Positions 10,801 through 23,788 of a DNA stretch of 64,000 nt are shown here, in pieces. The notes under the pieces were generated by a model, which saw only the letters and a program-made list of their open reading frames with translations, was not told where the DNA came from and did no database searches. Both the position numbers and the translations under genes were made by a program. Each line of letters opens with the position of its first letter. Position 1 is the first letter of the stretch. Source of the DNA: Bemisia tabaci (lineage: Eukaryota; Arthropoda; Insecta; Hemiptera; Aleyrodidae). The stretch covers positions 28,096,098-28,160,097 of the forward strand of contig NC_092796.1 of the NCBI RefSeq assembly GCF_918797505.1, written 5' to 3'.

Positions 10801-13052
10801 GCTAAATTTTCATCTTTTGGAATCTGGCATCGTGGATAAAATTTATCATGTTTTCTCAACAGAATTCCAGTGTCATTATTCTCAAACCGCTCACCCAAAA
10901 ACTACCATTTAATAGTTGCTCTCCCAGAACTCAAGCAATCATTGCTATTTTGAATGCTTTTTGTTCAGTGTTGTTATAAGTATCGAAACATTAAAGCGTG
11001 ACATGGTGGATATTTAGAATGAGACAGCCCCTATTTCAAATTTTCGCCCTTCAGCAGTTAACATAATACAGCTGACTTCTGATATGCACGGAATTCATTT
11101 ATCTCTGTTAGGAATTTGGGATCAGAGCAAGTGGACCGTTTAGCTTATGTTTTATAGACTTAAGTAATGATGGAAAGTGCCGCAAAAATTGCTGAACATT
11201 AGTTTGATAACCTTGTAGACAGGAGTACAAGTGAACTGATAGGGTGCTTGAAACATGTTGTTCCACATCTATGTCACTAGATGAAAGCAACTGCTACAAC
11301 CTTGAAAAAAGACTGATTTATTATAATGTAATTTTAAAATATATACATAAAATAGATGCTGTTATAGAGGGTAACAGTTTTTGATGTTAAGTAGTAGAAA
11401 GTTGGTATCATTGCTTGGAGAAAAAGAAGAAATTTAGACAAAAATTTCATAATTTTAAAGGATAAGAATTACAGACTTCGAGAATTGGTGGTCAACAAAT
11501 ACTTATCGTTTTTTTATCTCAATAATGGAGTATAATCAAACAGTAAAGTAGTAAAGAAAATAATCACAGTTTTCAGTAAAACACAACATTTGCTTTTAAG
11601 CCAAAATAAATTTTGAGAAAATACAAGAACAAACAACCGTTAAAAAAATAAAGGAGGAATATAAAAAATAAAGCAATAAAAACTGATAGAATGTAAAAGT
11701 AACGTGGTTGGTAACCTCAGTAAAATTAAAATAAAATAAAATTGAATTTTTAAGAAATAAAATATAGAAGTAAATGATAACTGTCAATAGACTCAAATCA
11801 TTAAGTAGCCTGCACCAAAAAAAATGAGTAAGGAATAAAAATTGCTTAAGTAATTGAGTGGTGTTATCCGCTTGAGTAGTAAGTAAAAAAATCTCTTTAT
11901 TGGACATCAAACTTTGCAGTCACCTAAAAGGTGGAGATGGATTAGGAACTGCTAAATATTCTTGGGCTGAAATACAAACTTTACACAAAAATACTGATTA
12001 CCGAGAAAAATGGGTGATTTTTCACCCTCCTCATCCTTCTTGTTGTTTCTTAAAGAACTTAATAACCTTCGGATCAAAACTGTAGGGTAGTGGCCGAACT
12101 TTTCACAATTAAGTACATTGAAAGTACACCTCGTTTTACAAAAATAAAAAGTATTGTTTTTTGATAACAAGGTAAGGGTGTTGATTAGAGAAACCAACCC
12201 ACATTAGTCAAAAATATTTCTTTGTTATTAGGTACAAAATATAATTTGCTTGAAAACAGCATGATGGAACAGTAGAAAGGCTCAGGTAAATTTCAAACAT
12301 CATGAATGCAAAAAAATTCAGTGATTAGAGATTTGTCATTGGAAATACTATAAATTGATCACATAATCACTTAAACATCCAGTTAGATTTTCTACTGAGA
12401 GAAAAATTACACTTAAAAATTAGACTAATACTTCCGTATCAAACATATCAGGCACTTGAAACAGCATACTAAAAATTAGAGGGCTACCGCAGAGACAGTA
12501 TATAAATTTGTTCAAGTTAACTTTCCATCAAAATAGGTACTTAAGTTCTTTATAAATTATGTTTAACACATGAGAGGCAAAGTTTTTCTTTCAATGAATG
12601 AAATGGTACTGACAAGCAAGAGTATTTCGTCCAACTTCATAACACTGCAACAAACTTGAACATTATTGAGTTTCATTCCTTCTTTTGTAGATTTTTCATT
12701 GTGATAAGCGGCTGCAAAGGCAACTATTGAGCTTGTGATTCATTTCCATCACTTTTCACAAGGCTGAATTTTTATCAAAAGAGAATTTACTTAGAAATTG
12801 ATTGTCAATTGATTCTTCTGATTGAGATTATTCATTGAGAGCATTTCCTCGGCTCTTGTTTTCTTCATCAGGCAAGTTGTATAAATAGATCATGTCTCAT
12901 TACACAGACTAAAATTTGGGCACTCTTCCGTTGACGGAAAAACTACATTGAAAAACACTTTCTCAGAGCACTGACCAAAAAAAAAAAAGAACAAAAAAAA
13001 ACAAAACAATAGCAAGCAATTGCCAGCTCTTAGCACTGTGTGTGTACTTCTA
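7880..13052. other. Intergenic, no supported gene
   Basis: This is AT-rich DNA with many stops. It holds a poly-G run near 9987-10001 and A-rich runs near 12979-13010. The open frame at 8764-9075 (+) has fairly ordinary codon use, is preceded by a possible acceptor (ATATCACCAG) and would encode a Leu-rich helical peptide. It has no ATG at a sensible place and no recognisable family, so I do not call it a gene. The other short frames here lack coding character. Confidence 0.6.
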
Positions 13053-13314
13053 TTAGCTGATCTGCACTGGGTTATTGCATAGCTGATATGTATTGAAGAA
13101 GCGAGTGAGAAGGTATAAAATCCAACTCCTATGACTTCTTGAATTCTTAGGTCTCGTGAAAAACCGCAACTTATGAATAAAATCCGAATATACTTTAGCT
13201 CTCAGAATACCTAAAGATACGCGAATTAACCTAACAATATGTTGACTTGAGTGTCTTGCCAATTTGATCGACAGTTTTGTCCACCAATGACTCATGTACG
13301 GACTAGAGAAGTTC
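13053..13314 (-). CDS. Possible extra 3'-terminal exon of the PLCXD gene
   Basis: The last clear PLCXD exon ends in a stop (TAA, 13994-13996) that is itself embedded in a plausible splice donor, AAAGG|GTAAGA. A downstream acceptor (TTTTCACCAG, then exon start at 13314) opens a frame that continues in exactly the right phase for 86 codons, to a TAA at 13053-13055. The predicted tail is basic and contains SHWWTKLSIKLA and ILYLLTRFF. PLCXD proteins usually stop soon after the preceding exon's content, so this exon may be an isoform-specific extension or chance. The phase match alone has a one-in-three probability. Confidence 0.3.
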
Positions 13315-13993
13315 CTGGTGAAAATGCTTCACCAACATAAAGAATGATAACCCAAAAGAAATTCAAACCCAATCTAACTTAATGTCAGGAATTTTCTCCG
13401 AATTTTAAGTATTGATGAAACTATCAGAGTTCATATCTTGAGCAACTCTCATAGAAGTGCTCAATGTTTTTAGAAGGAGACAGATGAGTATGGTAATTAG
13501 CCTAAAAGTAGCCTAAAAACAGGTAGGCATTCACTTTGTAGACATTTTCCGGTAGACCACCTACTGTCCGGAACAGGGTAATTAAGTAGATTTATCACAA
13601 TGGTTACCTATGAAGCAAAGAGTTATATGGTGCTTAGTTCAAGCATAAGTAGTATGTATTCATTTTTCCTAATTGAGTCAAGTTTTTAATTTTTTTCTAC
13701 AATAGGAATCGAACACCCACTAAGCCTAATTATTCTTCTCTTAGTTTCAGAGTGACGATAGACTTGATACTTACTGGATTGAAGCAAGTTAAAAATCACC
13801 ATAGATTTAATACTAATTGTACTAGAGATAAAAATTCAAGAGTATGACTTCTCTTATTTCTCTAATGATAATGATAATGGAAAATATATTTAAGGTATAA
13901 ATTTCACCGGCGTTGCAATGGTAAGATTTCAGAGAGCAAAAATCACTTTTGGAGTTAAAAAAATAATAATTTAAAATAACCCAGAGGTTTTTC

Positions 13994-16900
13994 TTACCCT
14001 TTTGTTGCTGTCTTAACATCACCAACAGGGATACTACTTCTATTCTTGATGATGTCTTGGGTTACGTTGCTACGATTCATGCCAACTGACTTGTAATTTA
14101 ATGATATCACACTTTCTGGAAAGGCACCATTTTCCTGGTCTATAAAATCCGCTATCACGACATTAATACCATAACAATTACTAATTTTCTGCTCCAATAT
14201 CCAGGGAATAGCAGCATGATTGCAACGATTAACACAAGATTTTTTTAAAGTGGAGTAGAGGTGGGAGATAATGTATTTTACGTCTGGTGTCAAAACACAC
14301 TGAGTTACATACCCTTTGCCATGAGGACGATTTGTGAGACCTTTTGTTAGAAAGTTGAGCATAGATTTGATTGAGGTTGTATCAGGCCATGGCGTTGGCC
14401 AGCAACCAAGCGGCCAGAAAGATGACAAATTTTTCACTATTTCGTTTCTGTAAATAAGTATTACCTGTGAAAATAAAAAAGAGGAATTTAGAAATTGGAA
14501 ACATTGGCCCTAACTAATTTGCAAGAATTTTAATTAGTTATTGAAGTTGGGTTTTATTTTCTGGCCGAATTAACAATAAGTACTGATAAGTTCCTTGCTA
14601 TAGTGTCAAGGTGCTTAATTTGTACAATTAAACAAAGATGCATGCTCATGTTGTTATCGTTTGCTACCCTGTCCCTTCATTGAAGGAATTTTAATTTTGA
14701 CTTCATACCTATGAATTTTTTCCCCCTCTGAACAAGGAAATTTTTCTGAAATGACTGTTGGCACAATGACAAAGGATACTAAAGAAAAACCTCTAAGAAG
14801 TAAAAGTGATAAGCTAGAAATCTGTAGAAACCATCTGAACATAAGTGGTCAAAAACTGTGGGTAAAATCTCCGGATCTTTCTTTTTTATTGCTGATCTTA
14901 ACTCATGGCCAATGCAATTTTGTTAAAGATTGACTTGCAGTTAATAATGAACAACTTGACAGAAAAATATATAAAAAATAGAGGCTACTTTCATTGAAGG
15001 ACAATTTTGAGATCATTTTTGGGCATCAAAAGAAAGCTACTTGAAAGAAGTGGAAAGTTGGACTCATTTTCAACCAAAACTTTTCTCCATAAATCATGCA
15101 CCAAAAATTTCTTTCCGGCTATTAATGGAGTAAATTAGTTTTTCCATGTATTTTTAATCAAATTTGTGCTGAAAACACAATTCGCCTTTCCCCAAAAACC
15201 CCTTTCGCAAACAACTTAAGGACTCAAATGGATCAGAAAAGGTAATACTCATAAGTTGTTGCATGAAATAATAATTAATGAGGAAAAAAAGACTGGTGTA
15301 CATGGGAATGAGATACCTGGTAGTTGTGGGACCTCATCCATCGAAGTGTCACAGATGAAAGACTCGATGGAATTACACAAATTTTTGAAGAAAATGTAGC
15401 GTGAAGGAAAGAAATCAGTTCAATATGATCTTTATCTTTGAAGTTGTAAATGTGTTGAAAGTCCAAGATGACTATTTCATGGCGGAAATCTTCCAGAAAT
15501 ACATTGATGGTCTTGAGCTCTTCATTAATTTTAGCACCATAAGAACTATGCACAAAGTAAAATCCATCGGCATCATTCTTCTTCGATACACGTAGATCAA
15601 AATACCTGCAAAAGTCCAAAAAACCCTTATTTCATATTTTCCTAAACCTATTTTCACATTTTTAAAAATCCTTATATTCATAGAGGAATTAGGTATACAA
15701 AAAATTTTCTTGAAGGATTCATTCCTGGAAAATCTTTCAAAGAATGTCCAAACCTCCTGACAGATGTTGAGCTTTTCATCTTGTAAGATGCATTGGCTCA
15801 GCTAGTCAACAAAATAGGCTCAATCAATAGTAAGCTAGGCTAAGCCACTAGTAAATCCATTTCCTTCGGGTTTTGAAGAGTATTGTCTGAAACTTTTGGG
15901 TCTAATCCATATAATATTAAAATAACATTTGCTTCTGCATACGCTGTCCAGATTAAAAATCAGAAATCATTATTTTTCAAAAATACTCCACAAAAACGCC
16001 TTCCCATTGGACAACCTTAAAGCTTAATATGCCGATAGGCTCATCCTTGAGCATTTTTGAAAAGTTATGATGCCTGACTTTAAACTCAGAGGGCATGTGT
16101 AACAGCTTCCAATATAAACGTTTTAAAATCTGATGGAAATTGATCTATGGATTTCTGAGCTCTTCCTTTGACAAAAGCTCCCTTGTTCACTTCAGCAAAG
16201 CACCTACAACTAACCCAAGTATCATGGAGTACAATAATATACTAAAATAGCTAATATTGGAAGAAAATTAAGTCACGGTATAGTTATACATTTTTTTTTT
16301 TTAAAAAAAATTGAGATCTTATTGTAATTTTTAATCACTTAGCCTCTGGCTCGTCAAGAAATGTGATGAAATCACAAATCCTTTAGTTGGTTTTCTGCAT
16401 TTAGACCACGAAGAACTATGCTTTTCATTATTTAAAACAAAAAATACTTACGTGGGTATCTTGAAATATCTTTTTTTTTCTACACCTTACAAAAAACATT
16501 TAGGTGGGTACTTGATATATTTTGTTTTTTCTACATCTTTTTTTTCTTTGACACCAAACTTTTTGGAGATTGGAGCTAGAGAGTGTTTATGTTTTTTTAA
16601 TAGAATGTTGGCGCAACAAAGCTAACTCTCTTTCCCAAACCTTTCCCAAATTTTGTGGCCCTAAATCCAAAATGATTCGAAGTTTCTTTTCTATAGAAAT
16701 TCAAACTTTTTCAATGAAAAAAAGATAATGTCAAATGTTGAGAAAAAATTACGATAACATTGCAAAAAATGTGTAGTAACTTTACCATGTTACCTACTGC
16801 AACAAAATGCAATATTTTAGTTCCTAAGTGCTATTTGGAAGATTAAACATACTAAAACTTTGCTTTACATCATAAAGTTAAGTACCTGATACCATTGAGA

Positions 16901-18417
16901 AGTTGAACAGAGGCTGTTGCATGCTGGGTGATACACCAATTGTAGGACAGTCTGCGAACAATTGGGCCAAGATAAGGGCTTAAGCGATACAAAATGGGCA
17001 AACAGTCAGGCGCAAGACGGGCACCTCGTTTTATGGTGTAAGACATGGAATCATGGGAACCTGGAATCAAGAAACGAAATAGAAAGTTTTTAAATTCAAT
17101 TTGAGGATGCTACTGATTTTAATTTTTTTGAGGCTTTGATTTCAGAACTTCGCAGGGCACAGTTGGGCCCTTATTTCGAGCACACCATTTACGCACGAAC
17201 ATAATTTCATTATCGCTACTGATGTAATTTCACACTGCTTGATTGTAAAAACTCTTAGAGATTACAAATGAATAAAATATCTTTAAGATCCAATGAGTAT
17301 ATCTTAAATATATTTTTCAGATTTTTATCTTCAAAATAGAGAACATGGAACACACAAAAAAATTACAAATCAAGTCTACTCAAGTTTTTGTTCATACTTA
17401 CTGAAAAAAATTTAGGGAGCTGAAATTCAGGAAGATACATCAAGGTATGCAGGTATAGTTTTGAATCTTTCTACTTAAATCTCTCAAAAAGCTGAACAAT
17501 GAATTACCTTTCCTCTTTTAATACAATTCTTTTCTATGAAACTGCTTATAGTTTCAAACTGCAGAATTATGAAAGTGCCAAACACTTCAGAATATGCTAT
17601 TAGCACTCAAAAGGTTTCGACATCCCTACAAGTCAGAACCTGACCACATGGTAGACTTATTTCAGCGTGACATTATAACCTTTAAGTACAAGATAAAGGT
17701 CTCAAGATACAAGTTTGAACATGAAATTAGCACTTACTTGTATACTTGTGATTGTGTAACTGTAATACTTGTAACCACACCTTCTATGTAAAATCTAAAA
17801 TCTGGCAGAGAGCTCAAAAACTTTTTTTTGTTATTCTCTTTGTACCACCAACCTTTTTCCTCAGAGGATCTGTTATGTTTGTTAAATTTTGTTAGTGCGT
17901 CCCCACAATTTTGCGCTTCTGGGTGCATTTAGACGTTCCAGTTACTGTCAATTGTTGTCATAACTATTCAAAAAATAAATAAAAAATAACAAAAGGACAG
18001 AACAAAAACTTGGTGAGCGTGCTTCACTAAACACCTTCTTTTCAGTTCAGTTGGAAAGTTACTTAGCAGTCCCTGTCTCCCTATTGAGTTGCTTGTCAGA
18101 CATGAAGCGAAACAGCACAGAAGCATATCAGATGCGAAGATAACTGAGTGAATGTTTGAGACGTTTGCTAATGAAGGAAACCAAACTTATAAATAGTAAG
18201 TTCTCTCTTCAATCTCACCTTGGATGGTGCACAGCTACATGCTGCGAGTAGTATCAGCGATCAGACCTACAACATGAGGATGGTAAGAAAGTTAGAATAG
18301 ATGTGTGACATACGTACCCGGTATCGCAAGGCAAATGACAGGAAACTCTAGAAGTTCGTCTGGTAAGTCGGACATCCAAGTGCAAAGACCCATTTCTGTT
18401 GAGCTTCCTTCTGTCAT
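13994..18417 (-). CDS. PI-PLC X domain-containing protein (PLCXD family)
   Basis: Four coding exons join in phase: 18417-18318, 17060-16886, 15605-15317 and 14464-13994 (344 residues plus stop). All junctions are GT-AG. The start ATG at 18417 lies two bases inside an exon; the frame upstream in the preceding non-coding exon (ending at 18546) meets a stop, which fixes the start. The domain order matches the family: CTWMSDLPDELLEFPV, then AIPGSHDSMSY (catalytic His36), GIRYFDLRV (Asp95, Arg97), FYFVHSSYGAK (second His, 111), EIVILDFQH, ILIYRNEIV, and GINVVIADFID near the end. There is no Y domain, C2, PH or signal peptide, as expected for PLCXD. Members of this family cleave or bind phosphoinositides in animal cells; the catalytic histidines are kept here, so activity is plausible. 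It is divergently arranged with the GINS4 gene. It may extend into an exon at 13314-13053. Confidence 0.9.
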
Positions 18418-18545
18418 GCTGTGAAAATTTAGAGGAAAATGAACATTATGAGAAAATGTCAAAATCGATAATTTACATAGGAAAATTAAACATTTTAGCC
18501 TATTGCTGTGAACATTTGCTGATTCATGGATGACATAGTACATAC

Positions 18546-19118
18546 CTGTTGCTATAAACTTCTGATCAATCCTTTGTTCATCTAAGTAAGTATTTTTAAA
18601 GGCTAGCTAGCAGTAGTTCCTGAGTTCCTGCTGTCAACTTGGAAAACTTGATATTCTAGGACAGAGAGCATGATTTGACTGAAACATGATTGGTGAATAA
18701 ACGTCACGATCAAAATAATGCGATCAAATAAGAAAAACTGGAAAAAAAACCCGAAAAACTTGGCAAGAACGAATAGAAACTGAAAACTTCACTTTGGTTC
18801 ACACTTCACTGTCACTTTATCAATGATGAAACCCAATGAAAACAATGTGATGCAAAACGCAGTGCACGCACGTTTCATCAGTTTGGATCTCCTATGGTCT
18901 TTGCTTCAAACAAAGATTACATTATTTTGTTTACGTTTCAAAAAGTAAACAACAACATAACCTCAGTAATTTGAACATTGATCCATGTTTTAGCGGGTTA
19001 TTTTCCAGTTTTTGTATGTTCTTTATGTTCCATCGGCTAATCATTTGTTGCGTTGTCGTTTATTTTTGTCCACTATTGAAGGAAGTAGTCTCTCATCAAG
19101 CACTTGACTAACGTCCAT
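18546..19118. promoter_or_regulatory. Head-to-head promoter region between PLCXD (-) and GINS4 (+)
   Basis: On the minus strand a non-coding PLCXD exon ends at 18546 with donor CAACAG|GTATGT. It pairs with the acceptor TTTTCACAG at about 18419. On the plus strand a donor CCAT|GTGAGT at 19118/19119 would close a non-coding first exon of GINS4, whose coding exon begins after an acceptor at 20210-20211. Both transcripts should therefore start in this ~570-bp interval, giving a bidirectional promoter. No TATA box is evident. Start sites are inferred, not seen. Confidence 0.5.
19000..19118 (+). other. Candidate 5' non-coding exon of GINS4
   Basis: The only strong feature is the donor at 19119 (GTGAGTTTTTT). 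The upstream limit is a guess. The intron to the coding exon would be 19119-20211, about 1.1 kb, and holds nothing recognisable apart from short T-runs. Confidence 0.35.
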
Positions 19119-20216
19119 GTGAGTTTTTTCCCAATTTAAAAGTATAATTTCATGAATTTGCCGTTTTGACAGATTTTGAAATAAAGCCGCACCTGCCTCA
19201 TCTACGATCTGACAATTTGCGATGCTCTCTTCAAGTTCTCTCTTTTAAACTTTTTCCGAAGTATTTACTGAGGTAAATGCATCACTAGGATTGTCTCTGA
19301 CACCAGATTTAAGCCAAGGACCTTCAAAGGATAGATCCACCGGCATACGTTTCCAGCACAATAGCGTTTTGGTTCCTTCTTTCTATTATTTTCATACTAT
19401 CAATTGATCTGCATTTTCTAGATTTTTCTTTCAGAAAATGGTAGAATGTAGAACACATGCATATTTTCACTCTAGTGTGACCAAGCCAGAGTAAAGAGGA
19501 CCTGACCAGAGGTACTTGTAGGAAGTTCTGAGATTAATTTCTGTCAGAGATAAATTCAGTCTAAACTTCGGAAAGATAAACACTTAACAATTTCAACATT
19601 CATCTTTTTAGAAATTTTCTTGGGACTTGTACACTCTAGATTCAAATCCTTGGATTAGCACCCTTAAAATCAGTACCTTAATGTGCTTAGAAGAAGCTCT
19701 TGTCCGTGTGAAAAAATGTGGTAGTTTTATTTAACATCAGATAAGAAATCCAAAATTTCATTGATTACAAATAAATCATCAAATAATTCTCTGCAAGGGT
19801 TGTTCTTATTTCAAACATTAGAAATTGCATGACTCCTATCAAGTTTAGAAAAATTCAATGAAAGAAATAGCATAACAGTATCATAAATTTTCTTAGGTCG
19901 GTTGATACTCAATTTGTCAGACATATTTTGAATTTCAAGTTGTCCTCAGGAAAGTAAGATTTTTTTTGCTGTTTTTTTTTTTTAAACTAACACCTTGGTT
20001 GCGCGGATGAATTTCACATTGCTTCTATACCTACTATTGACTGCTGATTGTTCCTATAGTACGCCAGTGGACAAAGCAGATATTACTTGAAGATTACTGG
20101 TGTTTTTTCTTCAAAATTTCATTCTTGGACGGTGAAAAATTTTGAGATAGACTTTTCTTTCATAGATCAACAATGACAATATCTAACTTTATGTAAACTT
20201 TGAATTTTCAGACTTG

Positions 20217-20900
20217 ATGATGGAGACCGACAGTTCAATTGATATAAGCCGTTTACTACGCGATGAAGATGAAGAAAATATTAGTGATGATGAAGAATTT
20301 ACCGCACCCATCGTTTTGAATCTTATAGAAAATGCTTGGCTCAATGAAAAACTATCAGCAGAAATACTTCCTCACAAATCAATCTATGTAGATGCCATGT
20401 ACCAACAGATCCTTACGATGGAAGACAATATTTCGAAGCTACCATCTGATGATATTCGAATTGATATTTACCAACTAGAGCTTGATAGGATACGTTACAT
20501 AATAACTAGTTATTTAAGAATTAGGTTAGAAAAAATTGAACGCTTTACAAAACAAATATTACAACAAGAAGCTCAACGTAGTGTTGATGATCAGTATTTA
20601 TCATTTCATGAGCTTCAGTACGCTAAAAGTTTCCAAGAGCTGAATGAGAAGCATTTGAATCTTGTTTTGAAGAAAATGCCTGCCAATGTGGCTTCTCTGA
20701 GTCACTCTCAAACGCTCATTAGGCCTAATTTAGAACATTTTGTTTTCATACGATCCAGGGTTTCGCAAGATGGATTATTTATTCCTGACATAGCTGGAAA
20801 CGAGGAAAGGGAGGTAAAGTTAACTGAGAACTCCCAGTTCATCCTACCTTACAATTCTGTCAGTGAACTTGTTAAAAATAACTCGGTCCAGTTGATTTAG
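20217..20900 (+). CDS. GINS4: DNA replication complex GINS subunit SLD5 (GINS4)
   Basis: A single coding exon gives 227 residues, the usual length for SLD5. It follows acceptor TTTTCAG|ACTTG; the first ATG is at 20217, directly followed by a second, and either may be used. SLD5 forms the GINS tetramer with PSF1, PSF2 and PSF3. GINS joins CDC45 and MCM2-7 as the CMG helicase that unwinds DNA at replication forks in the nucleus. The sequence shows an acidic N-terminus (to about residue 28), then the helical A domain beginning TAPIVLNLIENAWLNEKLSAE and including the conserved ELDRIRYIITSYLRIRLEKI stretch (helices to about 140). A short linker leads to the C-terminal beta-rich B domain with PNLEHFVFIRS and VSQDGLFIPD. 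All expected parts are present and there is no frameshift. It is divergent from PLCXD. Confidence 0.93.
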   Translation: MMETDSSIDISRLLRDEDEENISDDEEFTAPIVLNLIENAWLNEKLSAEILPHKSIYVDAMYQQILTMEDNISKLPSDDIRIDIYQLELDRIRYIITSYLRIRLEKIERFTKQILQQEAQRSVDDQYLSFHELQYAKSFQELNEKHLNLVLKKMPANVASLSHSQTLIRPNLEHFVFIRSRVSQDGLFIPDIAGNEEREVKLTENSQFILPYNSVSELVKNNSVQLI

Positions 20901-21471
20901 TGAAACTCTTTGTAGTATCATAAAGTGTCCCGTCACTTGTTTCATTTACCTGTTTTCTCAATTTTGGAATGTTGCTGGATTTGCACCAAGTATTGTTTTG
21001 ATAACTGCTTTAGGATTGCAACTAAAATGCAGTCAATTTAGTTATATACTTGATCAGATCTTGGTTTTACAGTAAATTCAGTTTTTTTAATCCATTTTTC
21101 TGTTAAAATTATTTATTTTCTAAAATGCCTCTTGCACTGTTCATTATTTCATGTAAATTGTGCAGAGAAGAGCATATTTTGTCAGTTTACTTTCCCCAGA
21201 TATTAAGAATGCAGTGAAGATAAAACTCATCACAAAACCATAAAATCCTGCGAATGTTATGACAAAAGTTCCAAATGTGAGTGAAAGATCAGTGCAACAA
21301 ATCAACTATGTACTTGTCAGTGTTTTTATACATCCAACTCTTGATGTTATTTCAACATTTATTTTTTATGTTGATTCTATGGCTGCAGGAAGGTTTACCT
21401 TAATTGAGGGGTTTGAAGGACAAGTGCTGTTTCTGAAAAAGTTGATATGTTAGCAATTTCAAATAAAAGTA

Positions 21472-21477
21472 ATCTTG
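21472..21477 (+). promoter_or_regulatory. Candidate poly(A) signal AATAAA of GINS4
   Basis: The first canonical hexamer after the GINS4 stop lies about 570 bp downstream. The 3' UTR would be AT-rich and contains no recognised element. A fragment of a foldback repeat starts just beyond it. Confidence 0.45.
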
Positions 21478-21487
21478 AAATCCATTC

Positions 21488-21655
21488 TGTGAAAAATTCA
21501 TTAGTAAAATCCAATTTTTAAGAATCAAAATGAGAATTTGAACTTCCTCTCAGACATAAAGCTCCTTGTAATTTTGAAACTTTTAAAATGCATTTCTCGA
21601 AATAGCAAACACTACACTCATGCACCTTGTCCTCCAAGCCCCTGAATGTACCGAG
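21488..21655. mobile_element. Fragment of the GAGGGGCTTGGAGG foldback MITE
   Basis: The stretch from about 21488 to 21655 matches the right two-thirds of the complete element at 41036-41300, including ATTTCTCGAAATAGCAAA and the end CCTTGTCCTCCAAGCCCCT. The left terminal part is missing. Confidence 0.6.
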
Positions 21656-22944
21656 CATTGCTTATCATTTTATGTTGGTTGATACCATGATCAAAATATT
21701 ACGTTGCTTCGAGGATCATACGATGACTATAAAAGTTTGTAAATCACAGTCAAAAAATTTACCTTCCTCCACTTAAGTATTATTAATGAGGGTGGAGTAG
21801 ATGGCATGAAACTAAAATAATAAATTGAAGCTTTGTTTCAAACGGAATATTTTGTAAATCTAAATTGGAATATGAGTACAAATTTGTCAACTTTTTTGTT
21901 GTTCTGAAAATTTTACTTTTATAAAGAGGTTCATGTGTCTTTCATAGTTTCCTAGAAGACTCATTATTTTCCTATACCTTTCTCCAAGGATTCTTCCTTA
22001 AGATAATGAGAAAAAATTCAATTGAGTTTTCTGAGGAAAACAAGGGCTTCCATAACTTGGGCATTTTTCAATGCCCCCTGACTTCTTTTGCTTTTCCTTG
22101 ACTCAAAAATTTTCGAATTCTACGACTTTTCCTGGCCTTCAATCAAAACTTCAACTCAGATTTTTTTCTTTTAATTTCACTGGCTTTCTGTTAAATTTTC
22201 CTATGAATTCCCTAATTTTCTCAGCAAGCCAATTATTAAAAGTGTAAAGCAGCACAATAAGACATTGAAATGCAATACATATATTACTTCGTTAAGACAG
22301 GGCTATGTCTTGTCATATCGTATCTACATAGATTCAATAATCGGTCCACAGGTCACCCTCGATTCTTTGACTTTCCAGGTTTTCCAGGCCGCCGGCAATC
22401 TTGAAAATCGATAGACATGAAAATCTTTTCTAATGCAGTAGTTCTAACGCAAACTCCAGTTGTAAAATTGTAGAATTTTCCATTGCTTTTCCTTTTCAAA
22501 ACTTATCTCATTTTCCTCCAAGGCTAGGTGACAGGGTAAGTAATATGAGAACAAGTAATTACATGTCAGATAAAGTGTAAAATTTAGTTGTATTTTGAAA
22601 AACTCATTTCACACTTGATTATGAGGAACATGGTTGTTTAAAAAAATATAAAATTAACAAAAATACAATACATCATAACAATAAAATTAAAGACAATTTC
22701 TTTTGAGTGGGGTCAAGTTCGTTGATGATTCATAAAAACTAAATTAAAATTAACATGGAGATTGATCCTCCTATAGCTTTACCGTAAGCAATCATCGCCA
22801 AAAAAAAGGAAGAAAAAAATCATTGTAAAATCATTTACTTTCACTTATCACAGAGTCTGTAGTAGCAAAACTGAAAAATCAAAACCTCAATTTGTGTACT
22901 AAGAACAAGATACATGGAGTTTTCATTTAGACTAGCTTGATGCT

Positions 22945-23156
22945 CAGGGCCGGATTTACCTACCTATAGGGCACTGGGGCACTTGCCCATAGCGGCAAAT
23001 TTTGGCACTGGATTAATTGAAAGTTAAAGCGAGAAAAAAGGAAAAAATGGAGACAGAGACGGAGCGAAGTGAAAAGATGAGCGGCAAAATGTATGAAGGA
23101 AGGGAGTTGACGCTTGACGGGAGCGGCAAAGCTGCCGCCCCTTAGGTCCGGCCTTG
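22945..23156. mobile_element. hAT-type MITE with CAGGGCCGGATTTA ends
   Basis: The left end CAGGGCCGGATTTA pairs with a right end TAGGTCCGGCCTTG. Ends of this form are typical of hAT elements in animals (established knowledge). The interior is GC-richer than its surroundings and has no ORF. An 8-bp target duplication could not be read clearly, so the right boundary is uncertain. Confidence 0.55.
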
Positions 23157-23659
23157 AGCGCTAGGATGATCGTTCGTTGGAGTGATACTAAACAACACGG
23201 CAATTTTAAACATCGAGGCAGACTTGATAATCAATTTAGACGTTGATGCTCTGGTTGACAGCTTTGCTAAACTGAAAACCCGGAGAAAAACTTTTTAACC
23301 TGATCTTCCGAAAATACATTGCAACTAATACATTGAGCTACACTAGCTTCAACTTTGTCTCCACATTTTATTTTTGTCTCATCCATCCATTCCATTTTAT
23401 ATATTCATTAAGCACACTTGACATAAAATAATGCAAGACAATAATTATATTATTTGCTGACAAGAATTATACTTTTACAACTGCAGGAGAATAAAAAATT
23501 ATGACAGTTAAAGTTCCAAAGCATGAAAAAAAACATTTTTATCGGAATACTTTGAAGTTCTTTGAAACAAGGGGCTGTCAAAGCATCAGCAGCAAACAAG
23601 TTTTTGGAAACTTGACTCTTCTTCACTTCTTTTGTTAACTTTATCGGCCGTACTTTATC

Positions 23660-23788
23660 AAATTTTGTAGAGCTTTTTCCTTACCAATTTTTCCAAAAAA
23701 AGACAGTTCGAACCTAAACTGACATAATGTGTAAAAAGTCTCAACAATTTTAGAAAAATCGGTAAGAAAAAGTTTCTACAAAATTTGA
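23660..23788. repeat. 130-bp hairpin
   Basis: Arms of about 34 bp (CAAATTTTGTAGA..CTTTTTCCTTACC and its near reverse complement) enclose a ~60-bp loop. It is a small foldback of unknown origin in the GINS4-TAF1B intergenic region. Confidence 0.55.

Noticed and set aside
13822..14025. Minus-strand frame overlapping the last PLCXD exon
   Set aside because: It is in another frame from the conserved PLCXD sequence and has no coding character.
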